Notes under the pieces: generated by a model
Databases searched by the model: none
Told to the model about the DNA's origin: nothing
Seen by the model: only the letters and a program-made list of their open reading frames with translations
Shown here: positions 33,182 through 42,690 of the stretch, piece after piece
How the letters are laid out: each line of letters opens with the position of its first letter
How positions within the stretch are numbered: position 1 is the first letter of the stretch
Source: Acidobacteriota bacterium
Lineage (GTDB): Bacteria; Acidobacteriota; Blastocatellia; Pyrinomonadales; Pyrinomonadaceae
Reading direction: 5' to 3'
Assembly (NCBI GenBank): GCA_025463135.1
Contig: JAOAPY010000015.1
Span: 248,001-312,000 of the forward strand
Length of the DNA stretch: 64,000 bases
Position numbers and translations under genes: made by a program

Positions 33182-35695
33182 ATGATGCTTAATGGGTTTG
33201 AGGATTTCGCGCGGCTGGCTGATAATCCGCTTGTGCCTTTCAAAGTAACACGCCGCCAAACTCTTCTGTTTTTTCTCTTAGTCCTCTTCGCGACCTCAGT
33301 TCTCGCGCAATCACCACAGGATCGCTCCGATAAAATTCGCTCCGCGGTTGAGAGGGGCGACCACAGCGCCGCGCTGGTCGAGTTAAAGGCGCTCAGGACG
33401 GCCAACCCGGCGCCCTTCACCCTTAACAATTTTGATTATCTGTTTGCTCGCTTGTTGGAACGCCGCGGCGATCACGCCGGAGCAGCGGCCGGCTATCAGT
33501 CCGTTGTCGCACGGCGTTCACTTCTATCACAATACGCCCTTTGGCACCTCGCCCAGCTGGCGCGCTCGACGGGTGATCTCGTATCAGAGCGGGAGCGTTT
33601 GCGCCAATTAACTATTACCGTTCCCGGCAGTCTGTTGCGTGATGCCGCGACCATCAGACTGGCCGAGAGCTTTTCTGAGAGCAAAGATTACCCAGCCGTA
33701 ATTTCAACCCTGCGACCTTTGACGGAATCAAAGAACGCGTCGATCGCTCGGCAGGCGCTGATGCTTTCGGGTGAGTCCTGGCTCAAAGCCGGAAAATCAA
33801 ATGAAGCGCGAGAAATATTTAAGCGGCTGGTGGCGAACCTGCCTGACGCGGCGCGACCGGATGATTTTGCTTTAGCGGCGGTGCGTGGCCTCGATGCCCT
33901 GGACAAATCCCAAACGGGGTCGCTTTCCGAGCAGGACCATCTGCAGCGCGCGAATGTGTATCAGTTCAATCGTGATTTTGCAGGAGCACGAATTCACTAT
34001 CTCGCCGTTGTTGAGCGTACGCCGGAAAGCGCAAGCCTTCCCGACGCGCTTTATCAGATTGGGCGCGGCTTTTACCAGGAGGCAAAGTACGACGAGGCGC
34101 TGAAGTACCTTCGACGAGTGTCTGCCGATTACAACTCGAGCGCGAGCGCTCGCGATGCGCTTGCATTGATTGCGGGGACACTTACTCGCCAGAAACAAAC
34201 GGACCAGGCCGTCTCGACCTACAAACAAATCATCGAACTTTATCCCACAGCCCCCAGCCCTGAGCGTCCTTATCTGAATATCATCGATGTCCTGCGCGAT
34301 GCCGGACGCGTTGACGAAGCGCTGTCATGGTCCAAACAAACACGTGAACACTTCAAAGACCAGTTGGGCGGCACGCTCGCCCTTTTTGCCCAGGCCCGCA
34401 TTCATCTGGCGCAGGATTCGTGGCCGGCTGCAGTCAGTGATCTCGATGAGTTACTACAGTCCGCGGACCTGGGAGGCGCGCGGGTCTCCGGAGGCACGAA
34501 TAAGTCGGAAGTGTTGTTCCTGCGCGCTTTGGCACTGGAGCAGTTAGGCCGCGCGCCGGAAGCTGTGGAGGTTTACCTTTCGATACCGGCAGGCAGAAAT
34601 GAATACTACGGCTTTCGCGCTGATGAGCGCGTCCGAGCTCTTGACGAAAATCCGCGATCGCATCAACTAATTGCAGACAAAACAGAGACGCTCAGCACCG
34701 CCGCAAAACGTCAGTGGGAAGCAGGCGAAACTGAAGCCGCTAGGCGAGCGGCGCAAAGTGCGCTGCGATTGGAAACGGAAGCCGGTAAGCGGAGGGAGCT
34801 GCTAGATCTTTTGAGGCGCGTCTACGAGAGTTCACCAGCCTACAAATTCCCTGCGTTCAAATTACTTTCACCTGGGCGTGTGGAAATGGTAAGCACGGCC
34901 CCCAAGAATTATGAAACGATGCCAACCCATGAAGCATTGGCGAAGGAGTTGCTTTTTCTGGGACTGTACGATGAGGCCGCCCCGGAAATGTCAGCGGCGC
35001 AGATGTTGAAGGGTACCGACCAAACGGCAACGGCCGGCAAGACGCCTCAGAACGACACTGGCACCGCGATGGATGCTGCTTATACTCTTGCCGTCTACTT
35101 TCTTCGCGGAGACAATCCGTATCCCGCGGTCCGTTTCTCCGAACAAACCTGGCGCAACATTCCGAGTGATTATCAGATCGAACTCGCGCCGCGCCCGCTG
35201 CTGGAGATGCTTTATCCCGCCGCCTATCGCAACTCAGTCCTCAAATATGCGCCGCCGCGGCAACTGGATCCGCGTTTTGTCTTAGCTATCGCGCGTCAGG
35301 AAACGCGCTTTCACGCCGATGCGAAATCCGTGGCTGCCGCTCGCGGTCTAATGCAGTTTATTGCGGCGACCGCAATAGAGACAGCAAAGGAATTGGGACG
35401 ACAAGACTTCCAGCAGGACGAACTCTATAATCCGGACTCAGCATTAGAGTTCGGGTCGCAATATCTGGCCTCGCTGTTTCAGCAGTTTCCCAATCAGCCG
35501 CAGGCTGTTGCCGCGGCCTATAACGGAGGCGCGGACAATATTGCTCGCTGGATAGCACGCTCGCATTCTCAGGATGCCGATCGTTACGTGCCGGAGATCG
35601 GCTTCGCGCAAAGTAAGGACTACGTTTTCCGCGTACTGTCCAACTTCTGGGTTTATCGAAGTCTCTACAACGAACAACTCCAAGCTCAGCCATAG
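33182..35695 (+). CDS. Soluble lytic murein transglycosylase with TPR repeats
   Basis: Cleaves peptidoglycan glycan strands in the periplasm. It has 838 residues from this start. A signal or anchor helix lies at about 25-44 (TLLFFLLVLFATSVLAQ), followed by a long superhelix of TPR units (for example YQIGRGFYQEAKYDEALKYL). The C-terminal lysozyme-like SLT domain starts LDPRFVLAIARQETRF with catalytic Glu near 707, then AAARGLMQFIAATA and AYNGGADNIARW. This is the Slt70 layout. The open frame continues upstream to a TTG at 33137, inside a repeat, so I prefer the ATG at 33182. Confidence 0.93.
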   Translation: MMLNGFEDFARLADNPLVPFKVTRRQTLLFFLLVLFATSVLAQSPQDRSDKIRSAVERGDHSAALVELKALRTANPAPFTLNNFDYLFARLLERRGDHAGAAAGYQSVVARRSLLSQYALWHLAQLARSTGDLVSERERLRQLTITVPGSLLRDAATIRLAESFSESKDYPAVISTLRPLTESKNASIARQALMLSGESWLKAGKSNEAREIFKRLVANLPDAARPDDFALAAVRGLDALDKSQTGSLSEQDHLQRANVYQFNRDFAGARIHYLAVVERTPESASLPDALYQIGRGFYQEAKYDEALKYLRRVSADYNSSASARDALALIAGTLTRQKQTDQAVSTYKQIIELYPTAPSPERPYLNIIDVLRDAGRVDEALSWSKQTREHFKDQLGGTLALFAQARIHLAQDSWPAAVSDLDELLQSADLGGARVSGGTNKSEVLFLRALALEQLGRAPEAVEVYLSIPAGRNEYYGFRADERVRALDENPRSHQLIADKTETLSTAAKRQWEAGETEAARRAAQSALRLETEAGKRRELLDLLRRVYESSPAYKFPAFKLLSPGRVEMVSTAPKNYETMPTHEALAKELLFLGLYDEAAPEMSAAQMLKGTDQTATAGKTPQNDTGTAMDAAYTLAVYFLRGDNPYPAVRFSEQTWRNIPSDYQIELAPRPLLEMLYPAAYRNSVLKYAPPRQLDPRFVLAIARQETRFHADAKSVAAARGLMQFIAATAIETAKELGRQDFQQDELYNPDSALEFGSQYLASLFQQFPNQPQAVAAAYNGGADNIARWIARSHSQDADRYVPEIGFAQSKDYVFRVLSNFWVYRSLYNEQLQAQP

Positions 35696-35706
35696 ATCAA
35701 ATCCAA

Positions 35707-36600
35707 ATGAAACTATCTCGAGTCCGGTTATTCATCCCATTCCTGTGCGTTTGTGTGCTTTCGATCGCGATCCTGGCCGGCTGCCGCCCGCGCAAATCCA
35801 GCGGCACGCGTTATGACTTCAAGGGCAAAGTCGTTTCAGTAGAAAAAGACAAGCAGCAGGTAACCGTGGCCCATGATGAGATCAAAGGGTATATGCCCGC
35901 GATGGTGATGCCGTTCAAGCTGAAGGAAGCCTGGCCCCTGGAGATATTGGCTCCCGGTGATGTGATTACCGCCGCGCTGGTTGTGGATGGCGGGTCGTCC
36001 TGGCTCGAAGAGGTAACGGTAAGACAGGAAAGCATCGATGCAGCGGCAGGGACAACTTCCGACAACGAAGTAAAGCCAGGCGCTGACGTTCCCAACTATG
36101 GTCTTGTTAACCAGGACTCAAAGCCCATTAAGCTTCACGATTACCACGGCAAGGCGCTGTTGTTGACCTTCATCTATACGCGTTGCCCGCTGCCGGACTA
36201 CTGCGATCTGATGAGCAATAACTTTGCCCAGGTTGACGAGGAGTTACAGAAGCAAGGTGAGATTTACCAGCGGACTCATTTGCTGAGCATCAGTATCGAT
36301 CCGGCCTACGATACGCCGCAGGTCCTGCGCAGTTACGGCGCCGCGCACACGGGCAGATATTCAGATGAGACATTTGCGCACTGGGAGTTTGCTTCGGGAA
36401 CAAAAGATCAGGTCAAAGGGATCGCTCAATTTTTCGGCTTACGATATTACGAAGGCGGCGATCAAATCATTCACGGCTTGCGGACCGTGATTATAACGCC
36501 CGAGGGCAAGGTGTTTAAGGTCTATCGTTCAAATGACTGGAAGCCGGCAGAAGCGGCAAGTGAACTGGTGAAGGCGCTGCAGGCGACGACAACAAAATAG
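35707..36600 (+). CDS. SCO1/SenC lipoprotein with CusF-like copper domain
   Basis: A 297-residue lipoprotein, Cys26 in LAGC. Residues 35-115 form a CusF-like beta-barrel (YDFKGKVVSVEKDKQQVTV, then GYMPAMVMPFKL), whose Met residues bind copper in relatives. Residues 135-297 are the thioredoxin-like SCO1 fold: FIYTRCPLPDYCDLMS holds Cys160 and Cys166, separated by five residues rather than the three of mitochondrial SCO1, and the copper-ligand His is in IHGLRTVII near 256. Such proteins deliver copper to cytochrome oxidase. No oxidase gene is in the window. It starts 11 bases after the transglycosylase gene. Confidence 0.9.
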   Translation: MKLSRVRLFIPFLCVCVLSIAILAGCRPRKSSGTRYDFKGKVVSVEKDKQQVTVAHDEIKGYMPAMVMPFKLKEAWPLEILAPGDVITAALVVDGGSSWLEEVTVRQESIDAAAGTTSDNEVKPGADVPNYGLVNQDSKPIKLHDYHGKALLLTFIYTRCPLPDYCDLMSNNFAQVDEELQKQGEIYQRTHLLSISIDPAYDTPQVLRSYGAAHTGRYSDETFAHWEFASGTKDQVKGIAQFFGLRYYEGGDQIIHGLRTVIITPEGKVFKVYRSNDWKPAEAASELVKALQATTTK

Positions 36601-36651
36601 TTCGCTCCTGTCTGAAACAATTCGCGATGTCGATAGCCCGGTTGGTTAAGC

Positions 36652-36801
36652 TACAGTCGGGAAGGCGACCCAGTCCCCGCTCTAGTTACGCGAGAATCAT
36701 CATCGACAAGAAAAATGCTTTGGGTTGAGTTGAAGGTATGACCCTTCAATGAATGTCCTGGAACTTGAAGCGGGGACAGGGTCCCCTTCCGGACTTGTCC
36801 G
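36652..36801. repeat. Palindromic repeat, family C, copy 1
   Basis: The left arm is GTCGGGAAGGCGACCCAGTC and the right arm is GGGGACAGGGTCCCCTTCCG. The arms are more diverged than in the three other copies (52324, 54815, 59059). It is centred between convergent genes and could end transcription from both sides. Confidence 0.85.
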
Positions 36802-36861
36802 CTGCTCACTAGACTTCTTACTCTGAAGGAAGAAGCGAGCTCCACAGAAAGACAGAGAGTC

Positions 36862-37842
36862 CTACCCCTTTATCTTCTTGATCTCTTCGGTGAGGGTGGG
36901 AACTACTTCAAACAGATCGCCGACGATGCCATAGTCGGCAATATCAAAGATGGGCGCTTCAGGATCTTTATTGATCGCCACGATCGTGCCGGAGTTCTTC
37001 ATCCCGACCAGGTGCTGGATGGCTCCGGAAATTCCCAGGGCGATGTAAAGTTTCGGGGCGACAGTTTGGCCGGAGGATCCAATCTGCCGATCGATTGGCA
37101 GCCATTCGGCATCGCAAATGGGGCGCGAAGCCGCAAGATCTCCGCCCAGCGCCTCAGCCAATTTTTCCGCCAGCGCGATATTGTCTTTGCTCTTGATGCC
37201 CCGACCAATAGCCACAATCACGTCGGCCTTGGACAAATCAACAGCTTGCTTAACTTCCTGGAAGGGAGCCTCGGGAGTCATGCGCAGCTGAGCAATCTCA
37301 ACCGGCTTTTCCTCGATCGGCGCGCCGCTTCCCTTCAACGCCTGATCGCCGCGATAGGCCCCGGACTGAAAAGTAGCAAAGATGGGCGCCTGGCCATCAG
37401 ACACAACGTCAGCATCGATCTTTCCCTGAAAGATTCTGCGCGTGAAGGTTACGGTTCCGGCCGTTACTTTAGCGCGTACGCAATCGCTGATCAAAGATTT
37501 GCCAAAGCGCGCCGCCAGTTTGGGTGCGTAATCGCGCACAAGATAGGTGTGCGGCATTAAGACAAACTGCGGATCGAGATCCCGTATCACCTGCTCCATC
37601 CCATCGGTATAGCCATCGGGCGTGTAGTCAGCAAGTTTCTCGTTATCGGCGTTGATGACCTGCGCGAGTTCATAGCCCGACAGCTGCTCTGCCAGTGAAT
37701 TCACCTTCGACCCGAGCAGCACCGCGGTAACGGGCTGCCCCAGTTCGGTCCCCAGGCTCTGCGCGGCCGCGATGGCTTCGAATGCCGTTTTGTTAATAGC
37801 ACCGTCGCGATGTTCTACGAATACTAAAATGCCTTCACTCAT
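36862..37842 (-). CDS. etfA: Electron transfer flavoprotein, alpha subunit
   Basis: FAD-binding partner of EtfB, which passes electrons from acyl-CoA dehydrogenases to the quinone pool. It has 326 residues. The N-terminal domain carries [10 protein letters not shown] and [16 protein letters not shown]. The C-terminal FAD domain has [43 protein letters not shown] (with the usual Arg), [20 protein letters not shown] and [20 protein letters not shown]. It is expected to work with the thiolase and the hydroxyacyl-CoA dehydrogenase at 46-48 kb in fatty acid breakdown. The etfB gene is 106 bases upstream. Confidence 0.96.
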   Translation of the reverse strand: MSEGILVFVEHRDGAINKTAFEAIAAAQSLGTELGQPVTAVLLGSKVNSLAEQLSGYELAQVINADNEKLADYTPDGYTDGMEQVIRDLDPQFVLMPHTYLVRDYAPKLAARFGKSLISDCVRAKVTAGTVTFTRRIFQGKIDADVVSDGQAPIFATFQSGAYRGDQALKGSGAPIEEKPVEIAQLRMTPEAPFQEVKQAVDLSKADVIVAIGRGIKSKDNIALAEKLAEALGGDLAASRPICDAEWLPIDRQIGSSGQTVAPKLYIALGISGAIQHLVGMKNSGTIVAINKDPEAPIFDIADYGIVGDLFEVVPTLTEEIKKIKG

Positions 37843-37948
37843 TTGATTTGTGATTTCCTTCGATCGCGTACTGAACCTGGGACCTTCAAAGTTTACGGAT
37901 TACCGATCCTTTAGGAATAAGAACGTGCCGGTGTAATGTATCGGTGTT

Positions 37949-38722
37949 CTAAAATATGCGCGCTTCGGTGTGAAGCTTTTCAGCCAGTGCGACCGCCCCG
38001 GCTTTTGCGTTACCGTCACCCAAAAATTGCGTTTGCTTGGTCTTCTCAGGCAGATAAATTTTCTCAATACGCTGATGCGAAGGGCGGCCAATGGCTTCGG
38101 CGTCGGGAGTGACTTCCCGGATCTCCTTCTTCTTCGCGGCCATGATCCCCTTCAGAGAGGCGTAGCGGATTTGGCTGATGCCGGACTGAATAGTTAGCAG
38201 CGCCGGAGTCGGCATTGAATACCATTGATACCAACCGCTTTCGAGCTCGCGCTTAACGCGGAGTTTTTCGCCCGATGCATCCACCTCAATCACGATCGTC
38301 GCGTGCGGCATGGCCAGCAGCTCGGCCATGATCGCCCCAGTCTGACCAAAGCCGTTGTCGTCCGACTGTAACCCGGTCATGATCAGGTCTGGTTGTTCAG
38401 AGCGAATAGCCTCGGTCAGCACACTGGCTGCGGCGTAGGGCGATAGATTTGTCAACTGATCAACGACCACATGAATGGCGCGATCAGCACCGCGAGCCAA
38501 CGCATCTTTGATGACCGACTTAACACGTTGCGGGCCCATTGAGCAGACCACGACTTCGCCGCCGTGCTTTTCTTTCAGCCTCAACCCTTCTTCGAGCGCG
38601 TACCCGTCTGATTCATTCACTTCAAACGACAGGTCACCCTCTTCGATCCACGTCGAGTCTTTATTAATTCGCAGAATCGCATCCTTGCTCGCGACCTGTT
38701 TCATTAAGACGATGATTTTCAT
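37949..38722 (-). CDS. etfB: Electron transfer flavoprotein, beta subunit
   Basis: AMP-binding subunit of the ETF heterodimer, 257 residues. Typical segments are MKIIVLMKQVASKDAILRI, NESDGYALEEGLRLKEKHGG, LARGADRAIHVV, LIMTGLQSDDNGFGQTGAIM and the signature VKRELESGWYQWYSMPTPAL near 145-165. Upstream of it is repeat family F, then the fab gene cluster, which is read in the same direction. Confidence 0.96.
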   Translation of the reverse strand: MKIIVLMKQVASKDAILRINKDSTWIEEGDLSFEVNESDGYALEEGLRLKEKHGGEVVVCSMGPQRVKSVIKDALARGADRAIHVVVDQLTNLSPYAAASVLTEAIRSEQPDLIMTGLQSDDNGFGQTGAIMAELLAMPHATIVIEVDASGEKLRVKRELESGWYQWYSMPTPALLTIQSGISQIRYASLKGIMAAKKKEIREVTPDAEAIGRPSHQRIEKIYLPEKTKQTQFLGDGNAKAGAVALAEKLHTEARIF

Positions 38723-38730
38723 AAGTATCT

Positions 38731-38834
38731 GTAGTCAGTTGTTAGTAGTCAGTTGATTATCTGTTTTCCAAACTCTCGGTGGTCATCAAAGTTATTCTTC
38801 ACTAGAGACAACAACTGACTACCGACCACTGACG
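38731..38834. repeat. Family F repeat, copy 2 (inverted pair of short tandem words)
   Basis: The left arm is GTAGTCAGTTGTTAGTAGTC and the right arm is CTGACTACCGACCACTGACG. The two are inverted copies of the same TGACTAC-type word. It lies between fabF and etfB and closely matches the element at 57048. Confidence 0.8.
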
Positions 38835-38835
38835 A

Positions 38836-40095
38836 CTATTCCTCATATCTTTTAAACAACAGCGCTGCATTCGTGCCGCCAAAACCGAAGCTGTTCGAGA
38901 GTGCATATTCGACCTTCGCTTCGCGTGGCTCATTGGGAATGTAATCAAGGTCACAGTCGGGATCAGGATTCACGTAGTTGATGGTGGGCGGCAGAACATT
39001 TCGATGCAGCGCAAGCACGGAAAACACACCCTCAATCCCGCCGGCGGCTCCCAACAAGTGGCCGGTCATCGACTTGGTTGAGCTGACCGCCAATTTGTAG
39101 GCGTGCTCGCCAAACGTTTTCTTGATCGCCAGCGTCTCAAACTTATCGTTGTACGGCGTCGACGTTCCGTGCGCGTTGATGTAGCCGACCTGTTCGGGCT
39201 GTACGCCGGCATCACGCAGGGCTTTCTGCATGACGCGGATGGCGCCGGAGCCGGTTTCATCGGGCATGGTCAAATGAAACGCATCGGCCGACATTCCATA
39301 GCCGACCACTTCCGCATAAATGCGAGCGCCGCGCTGCTTGGCGAATTCAAGCTCTTCCAAAACTAATATTCCGGCCCCTTCCCCAATAACAAAACCGTCA
39401 CGGTCTCGCTCAAACGGCCGCGAGGCGTGCTGCGGATCGTCATTACGCGTCGACAGTGCCCTCATCGAAGCAAACCCGGCGACGCTCATCGGCGTGATAG
39501 CCGACTCGGCCCCGCCGCAAATCATCACGTCAGCGTCACCACGCTGAATTATTTTGAAGCTGTCGCCGATGGCGTGCGCCCCCGCGGAACACGCAGTGGC
39601 GGTGGCTGAGTTCGGCCCCTTCGCGCCAAAGCGAATCGAGACCTGGCCGGCGGCGAGGTTTACGATCGCAGAGACAATAAAGAACGGTGAGACACGATCG
39701 GGACCATCGTTCAGCAGCTTTGAGTGCTCGCGCTCGATGGCCCAGAAATCCCCGATGCCGCTGCTGATGTAGGTGCCGACCTTTTCGCCGACGTCGTCCG
39801 GAAATCGGTGGTCTTCGTTCAGCTTAAGGCCACTGTCAGCCAGGGCTTCGACCGAGGCGGCGATGGCGTAATGAATAAAGGCGCCCATCTTGCGCGCCTC
39901 TTTCTTGGGAATAAACTTCAGGGGATCGAAACCCTGGATTTCGCAGGCAAACTTGACGGAAAATTTTTCCGTGTCAAATTTCTTGATGTAATCGGCGCCG
40001 CTGCGCCCGCTCATCAGCCCGGCCCACGTTTCCTCAACTGTTTGGCCGATCGGTGTAATCAGACCGACACCTGTAACCACAACCCGACGTGTCAA
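38836..40095 (-). CDS. fabF: 3-oxoacyl-[ACP] synthase II
   Basis: Condenses malonyl-ACP with a growing acyl-ACP in fatty acid elongation. The Cys-His-His triad lies in ATACSAGAHAIG (active Cys), INAHGTSTPYND and STKSMTGHLLGAAG, with NSFGFGGTNAALLF at the end. I chose TTG at 40095, giving MTRRVVVTGVGLITP, the normal family start, with AAGGAG eight bases upstream. The frame runs on to 40131 but that part is a repeat. It follows acpP in the cluster. Confidence 0.95.
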   Translation of the reverse strand: MTRRVVVTGVGLITPIGQTVEETWAGLMSGRSGADYIKKFDTEKFSVKFACEIQGFDPLKFIPKKEARKMGAFIHYAIAASVEALADSGLKLNEDHRFPDDVGEKVGTYISSGIGDFWAIEREHSKLLNDGPDRVSPFFIVSAIVNLAAGQVSIRFGAKGPNSATATACSAGAHAIGDSFKIIQRGDADVMICGGAESAITPMSVAGFASMRALSTRNDDPQHASRPFERDRDGFVIGEGAGILVLEELEFAKQRGARIYAEVVGYGMSADAFHLTMPDETGSGAIRVMQKALRDAGVQPEQVGYINAHGTSTPYNDKFETLAIKKTFGEHAYKLAVSSTKSMTGHLLGAAGGIEGVFSVLALHRNVLPPTINYVNPDPDCDLDYIPNEPREAKVEYALSNSFGFGGTNAALLFKRYEE

Positions 40096-40107
40096 TGCTA
40101 GAGCTCC

Positions 40108-40196
40108 TTGAAAAGTCGTGACAGGTGACAAGGGACAAGAGACAAGAACCGGCTGAGCGTTCTTGCTTGTCTCTCATCACTGTCAAACGTCACTAC
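40108..40196. repeat. Inverted repeat built of ACAAG words
   Basis: The left arm is GTGACAGGTGACAAGGGACA and then AGAGACAAGAAC; the right arm is GTTCTTGCTTGTCTCTCATC and then ACTGTCAAACGTCAC. Each arm is a degenerate short tandem and the two are inverted copies. It fills the space between acpP and fabF. Confidence 0.75.
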
Positions 40197-40435
40197 TTTT
40201 TGTGCTGATCGATGTAGCTATAGGCATCGCGCACGCTTTGAATCTTTTCGGCGTCCTCATCCGGAATTTCGATGCCAAACTCTTCCTCAAAACGCATAAC
40301 GAGTTCGACCGTGTCCAGTGAATCCGCACCTAAATCGTCGATGAAACGTGCATTCGGAGTAACTTCGTTTTCGTCCACTCCCAGCTCGTCCACGATAATC
40401 TGCTTGACCTTATTCTCGATCTCTTGATCGGGCAT
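40193..40435 (-). CDS. acpP: Acyl carrier protein
   Basis: An 80-residue four-helix carrier whose phosphopantetheine-bearing Ser is in [12 protein letters not shown]. Its composition is strongly acidic, as expected. Length and sequence ([36 protein letters not shown]) are standard. GAGGAG lies 11 bases before the ATG. It is the acyl carrier for FabD, FabH, FabF and PlsX of the same cluster. Confidence 0.98.
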   Translation of the reverse strand: MPDQEIENKVKQIIVDELGVDENEVTPNARFIDDLGADSLDTVELVMRFEEEFGIEIPDEDAEKIQSVRDAYSYIDQHKK

Positions 40436-40475
40436 GTCGTTTTGCTCCTCTATGATTAATAAGAAAACTGCTCAA

Positions 40476-40554
40476 GTCCGACAAAGTTTCGTCTGTCGAT
40501 TTCTTCCAAACTACTCGACCCGCCCAGTAACGACAAACTGAAGTTTGTCTGACA
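40476..40554. repeat. Palindromic repeat, family B, copy 3, entering fabD
   Basis: The left arm is GTCCGACAAAGTTTCGTCTG and the right arm is GACAAACTGAAGTTTGTCTG. The right arm and part of the interior overlap the last 44 bases of fabD, so this repeat is partly coding. Confidence 0.85.
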
Positions 40555-41458
40555 ATGTCGAGTCGTCAATGTTAAGACATTGAACTTCGCGACTGATTTG
40601 CCGCACTAAACCTGACAACACTTTGCCGGGACCCACTTCCACGAAAGTGTTTACGCCTTTGCCAATCAATAGCTCAATCGATTCCAGCCAGCGCACGGGC
40701 GCTGAAACCTGCTTGATAAGCGCGGCGCGAGCGTCCGTTCCGCTTTCAATGATGCGAGCGTCGGCGTTGGTCAACAGCGGCACGCGTAGATCGCGAAACT
40801 CCAACTCTGCCAAGTCAATCGCCAATCGTTCCTGGGCCGGCATCATCAGCGCGCAATGAAAAGGAGCGCTTACGTTCAGCTTAATTACTCGCTTAGCGCC
40901 CGCCGCTTTCAATAGTTCAATGGCGCGATCAATGGCCGCCGCGTTTCCGGCAATCACGACCTGATTGGGCGAGTTTATGTTGGCCGGCGCGCAAATCTCG
41001 CCTTCGCTCGCTGCTGCGCAAATACGTTCGATATCAGCGAGCGTCGCACCCATAACGGCGGCCATCGCGCCAACACCGACTGGTACAGCTTCTTGCATGT
41101 AGCGGCCGCGCGCTCTAACCACTCCCACGGCGTCAGCAAATGAAAGCGAGCCGGCGGCTACCAGGGCCGAATACTCGCCGAGACTATGACCTGCGACGAA
41201 GTCAGGTATCGGAAAACCTGCCGCTTCCATCGCTCGCAACGCGGCAATCGAAGTCGTCAGAATTGCAGGTTGCGTGCTCTCGGTCAACTGCAACTGTTCG
41301 GCCGGTCCCTCAAAACAAAGACGGGAGAGCGGCGTTCCGAGGACTTCATCAGCTTCTTCAAAGACCTGGCGGGCTGCAGGAAAATTCTCAGCTAAATCTT
41401 TACCCATCCCTGCATATTGCGACCCCTGACCGGGAAAGATGTAAGCAAGGTTAGGCAT
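40511..41458 (-). CDS. fabD: Malonyl-CoA:ACP transacylase
   Basis: Loads malonate onto ACP. It has 315 residues. The oxyanion segment is FPGQGSQYAGMGKDL at 8-22, the nucleophile Ser is in GHSLGEYSAL near 92, and the catalytic His is in NVSAPFHCALM near 201. Family sequence continues to VEVGPGKVLSGLVRQI. The final 14 residues (LSDKLQFVVTGRVE) are encoded by repeat B and are not family sequence. The active site is intact, so activity is expected. In many clusters fabG follows fabD; here it does not. Confidence 0.95.
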   Translation of the reverse strand: MPNLAYIFPGQGSQYAGMGKDLAENFPAARQVFEEADEVLGTPLSRLCFEGPAEQLQLTESTQPAILTTSIAALRAMEAAGFPIPDFVAGHSLGEYSALVAAGSLSFADAVGVVRARGRYMQEAVPVGVGAMAAVMGATLADIERICAAASEGEICAPANINSPNQVVIAGNAAAIDRAIELLKAAGAKRVIKLNVSAPFHCALMMPAQERLAIDLAELEFRDLRVPLLTNADARIIESGTDARAALIKQVSAPVRWLESIELLIGKGVNTFVEVGPGKVLSGLVRQISREVQCLNIDDSTLSDKLQFVVTGRVE

Positions 41459-41465
41459 TTGTGCA

Positions 41466-41638
41466 ATCTTGAATTTCAGATCCGTGATACAGGATCTTTG
41501 GCCTTTGGTCTTTGGTCTTTGGTCTTTGAAGACTTAAGAGTTCTTAGAATGCCAGGTCAAGATCGACCCCTGCTTCTGTCAAAGACCAAAAGCCAATGAC
41601 CCAGGACCAAGTCAAAACTTTCTCTCGGATCTTGAAAC
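41466..41638. repeat. CTTTGGT tandem with inverted partner
   Basis: On the left, four copies of a seven-base word run in tandem (CTTTGGCCTTTGGTCTTTGG then TCTTTGGTCTTTG). On the right is the inverted counterpart CAAAGACCAAAAGCC and CCAGGACCAAGTC. The outer ends TTTCAGATCCG and CGGATCTTGAAA are also inverted. It sits between fabD and fabH. Confidence 0.8.
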
Positions 41639-41641
41639 TTC

Positions 41642-42628
41642 TTACCACCTAACCAGCACCCCACCCCACGTCACGCCGCCGCCAAACGAGGCCATCAGGA
41701 CCAAATCGCCTTCCTTGACACGTCCGGCTTCGACGCATTCGTCGAGAGCGATGGGGATTGACGCCGATGAAGTATTACCGTGCATGGCAATGTTTGAATA
41801 AACGCGCGCTTCTTCGACTTTCAGCTTGCTGGCCACAGCATCCGTAATCCGCTGGTTCGCCTGATGGGGAATAAACAGCGAAATATCTTCCGCTTTCTGA
41901 CCCGCCTCTTCCAGCACCTCGTTGGAAATTTCCGACATTGAACGAACTGCGACTTTGAACAGTTCGTTTCCCCGCATTTTGAAATAGTGATCGCCCGCCG
42001 CGAGGGTCGCGGCACTGGCCGGACGTCGCGTGCCGCCGCCGGGAGAAAATAATTGCTCGAGATAGCGCCCATCGGAACGGATTCGTGCCGCCAGGATTCC
42101 TTTGTCGGCTTCAACTGGTCCAAGCACTGCGGCACCCGCGCCATCACCGAACAAAATACAGGTTCCGCGATCGGTGTAATCAACGTATTGCGTCAAAATC
42201 TCGGCGCCGATCACCAGCACGTAACGCGACTGGCCGGTGCGAATCATCGAGTCGGCAAGTGTCAAGCCGTAAAGAAAACCGGAGCAGGCGGCAACGATGT
42301 CCATGGCCGCCGCTTTGTTTGCCCCCAGCTCGGCCTGAATTATGCAGCCGGTTGACGGCAGGATTTGATCGGGAGTCACTGTCGCGCAAAGCAGCAGGTC
42401 AATTTCCAGAGGATCGAGCTTTGCTCGTTCAATTGCCTGTCGAGCGGCGCGCACGGCAAACATCGACGTGTATTCACCCGGCGCCGCTTTGCGTCGCTGC
42501 TTGATGCCGGTCCGTGTGGTAATCCACTCGTCTGAGGTCTCGACCGTCTTCTCCAGTTCAGCATTCGTCAGAATGCCTGCCGGGTAAGCATGTCCAGTCC
42601 CCAGGATGCCGGCGTGTAGATTTCCCAT
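41642..42628 (-). CDS. fabH: 3-oxoacyl-[ACP] synthase III
   Basis: Starts fatty acid chains by condensing acetyl-CoA with malonyl-ACP. It has 328 residues. The active Cys is in DIVAACSGFLYGL near 113, His in FIPHQANQRI near 247 and Asn in SNIAMHGNTSSASIP near 277, the complete FabH triad. The N-terminal ILGTGHAYPAGILTN and C-terminal ASFGGGVTWGGVLVRW are standard. GAGGAG precedes the ATG. It lies between plsX and fabD, the common bacterial arrangement. Confidence 0.96.
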   Translation of the reverse strand: MGNLHAGILGTGHAYPAGILTNAELEKTVETSDEWITTRTGIKQRRKAAPGEYTSMFAVRAARQAIERAKLDPLEIDLLLCATVTPDQILPSTGCIIQAELGANKAAAMDIVAACSGFLYGLTLADSMIRTGQSRYVLVIGAEILTQYVDYTDRGTCILFGDGAGAAVLGPVEADKGILAARIRSDGRYLEQLFSPGGGTRRPASAATLAAGDHYFKMRGNELFKVAVRSMSEISNEVLEEAGQKAEDISLFIPHQANQRITDAVASKLKVEEARVYSNIAMHGNTSSASIPIALDECVEAGRVKEGDLVLMASFGGGVTWGGVLVRW

Positions 42629-42690
42629 CTATCTCCTCAGTCATTTACGAGCGGGGGTAATACTACCCAGAGCCCAAACAAAAAGCCAAG

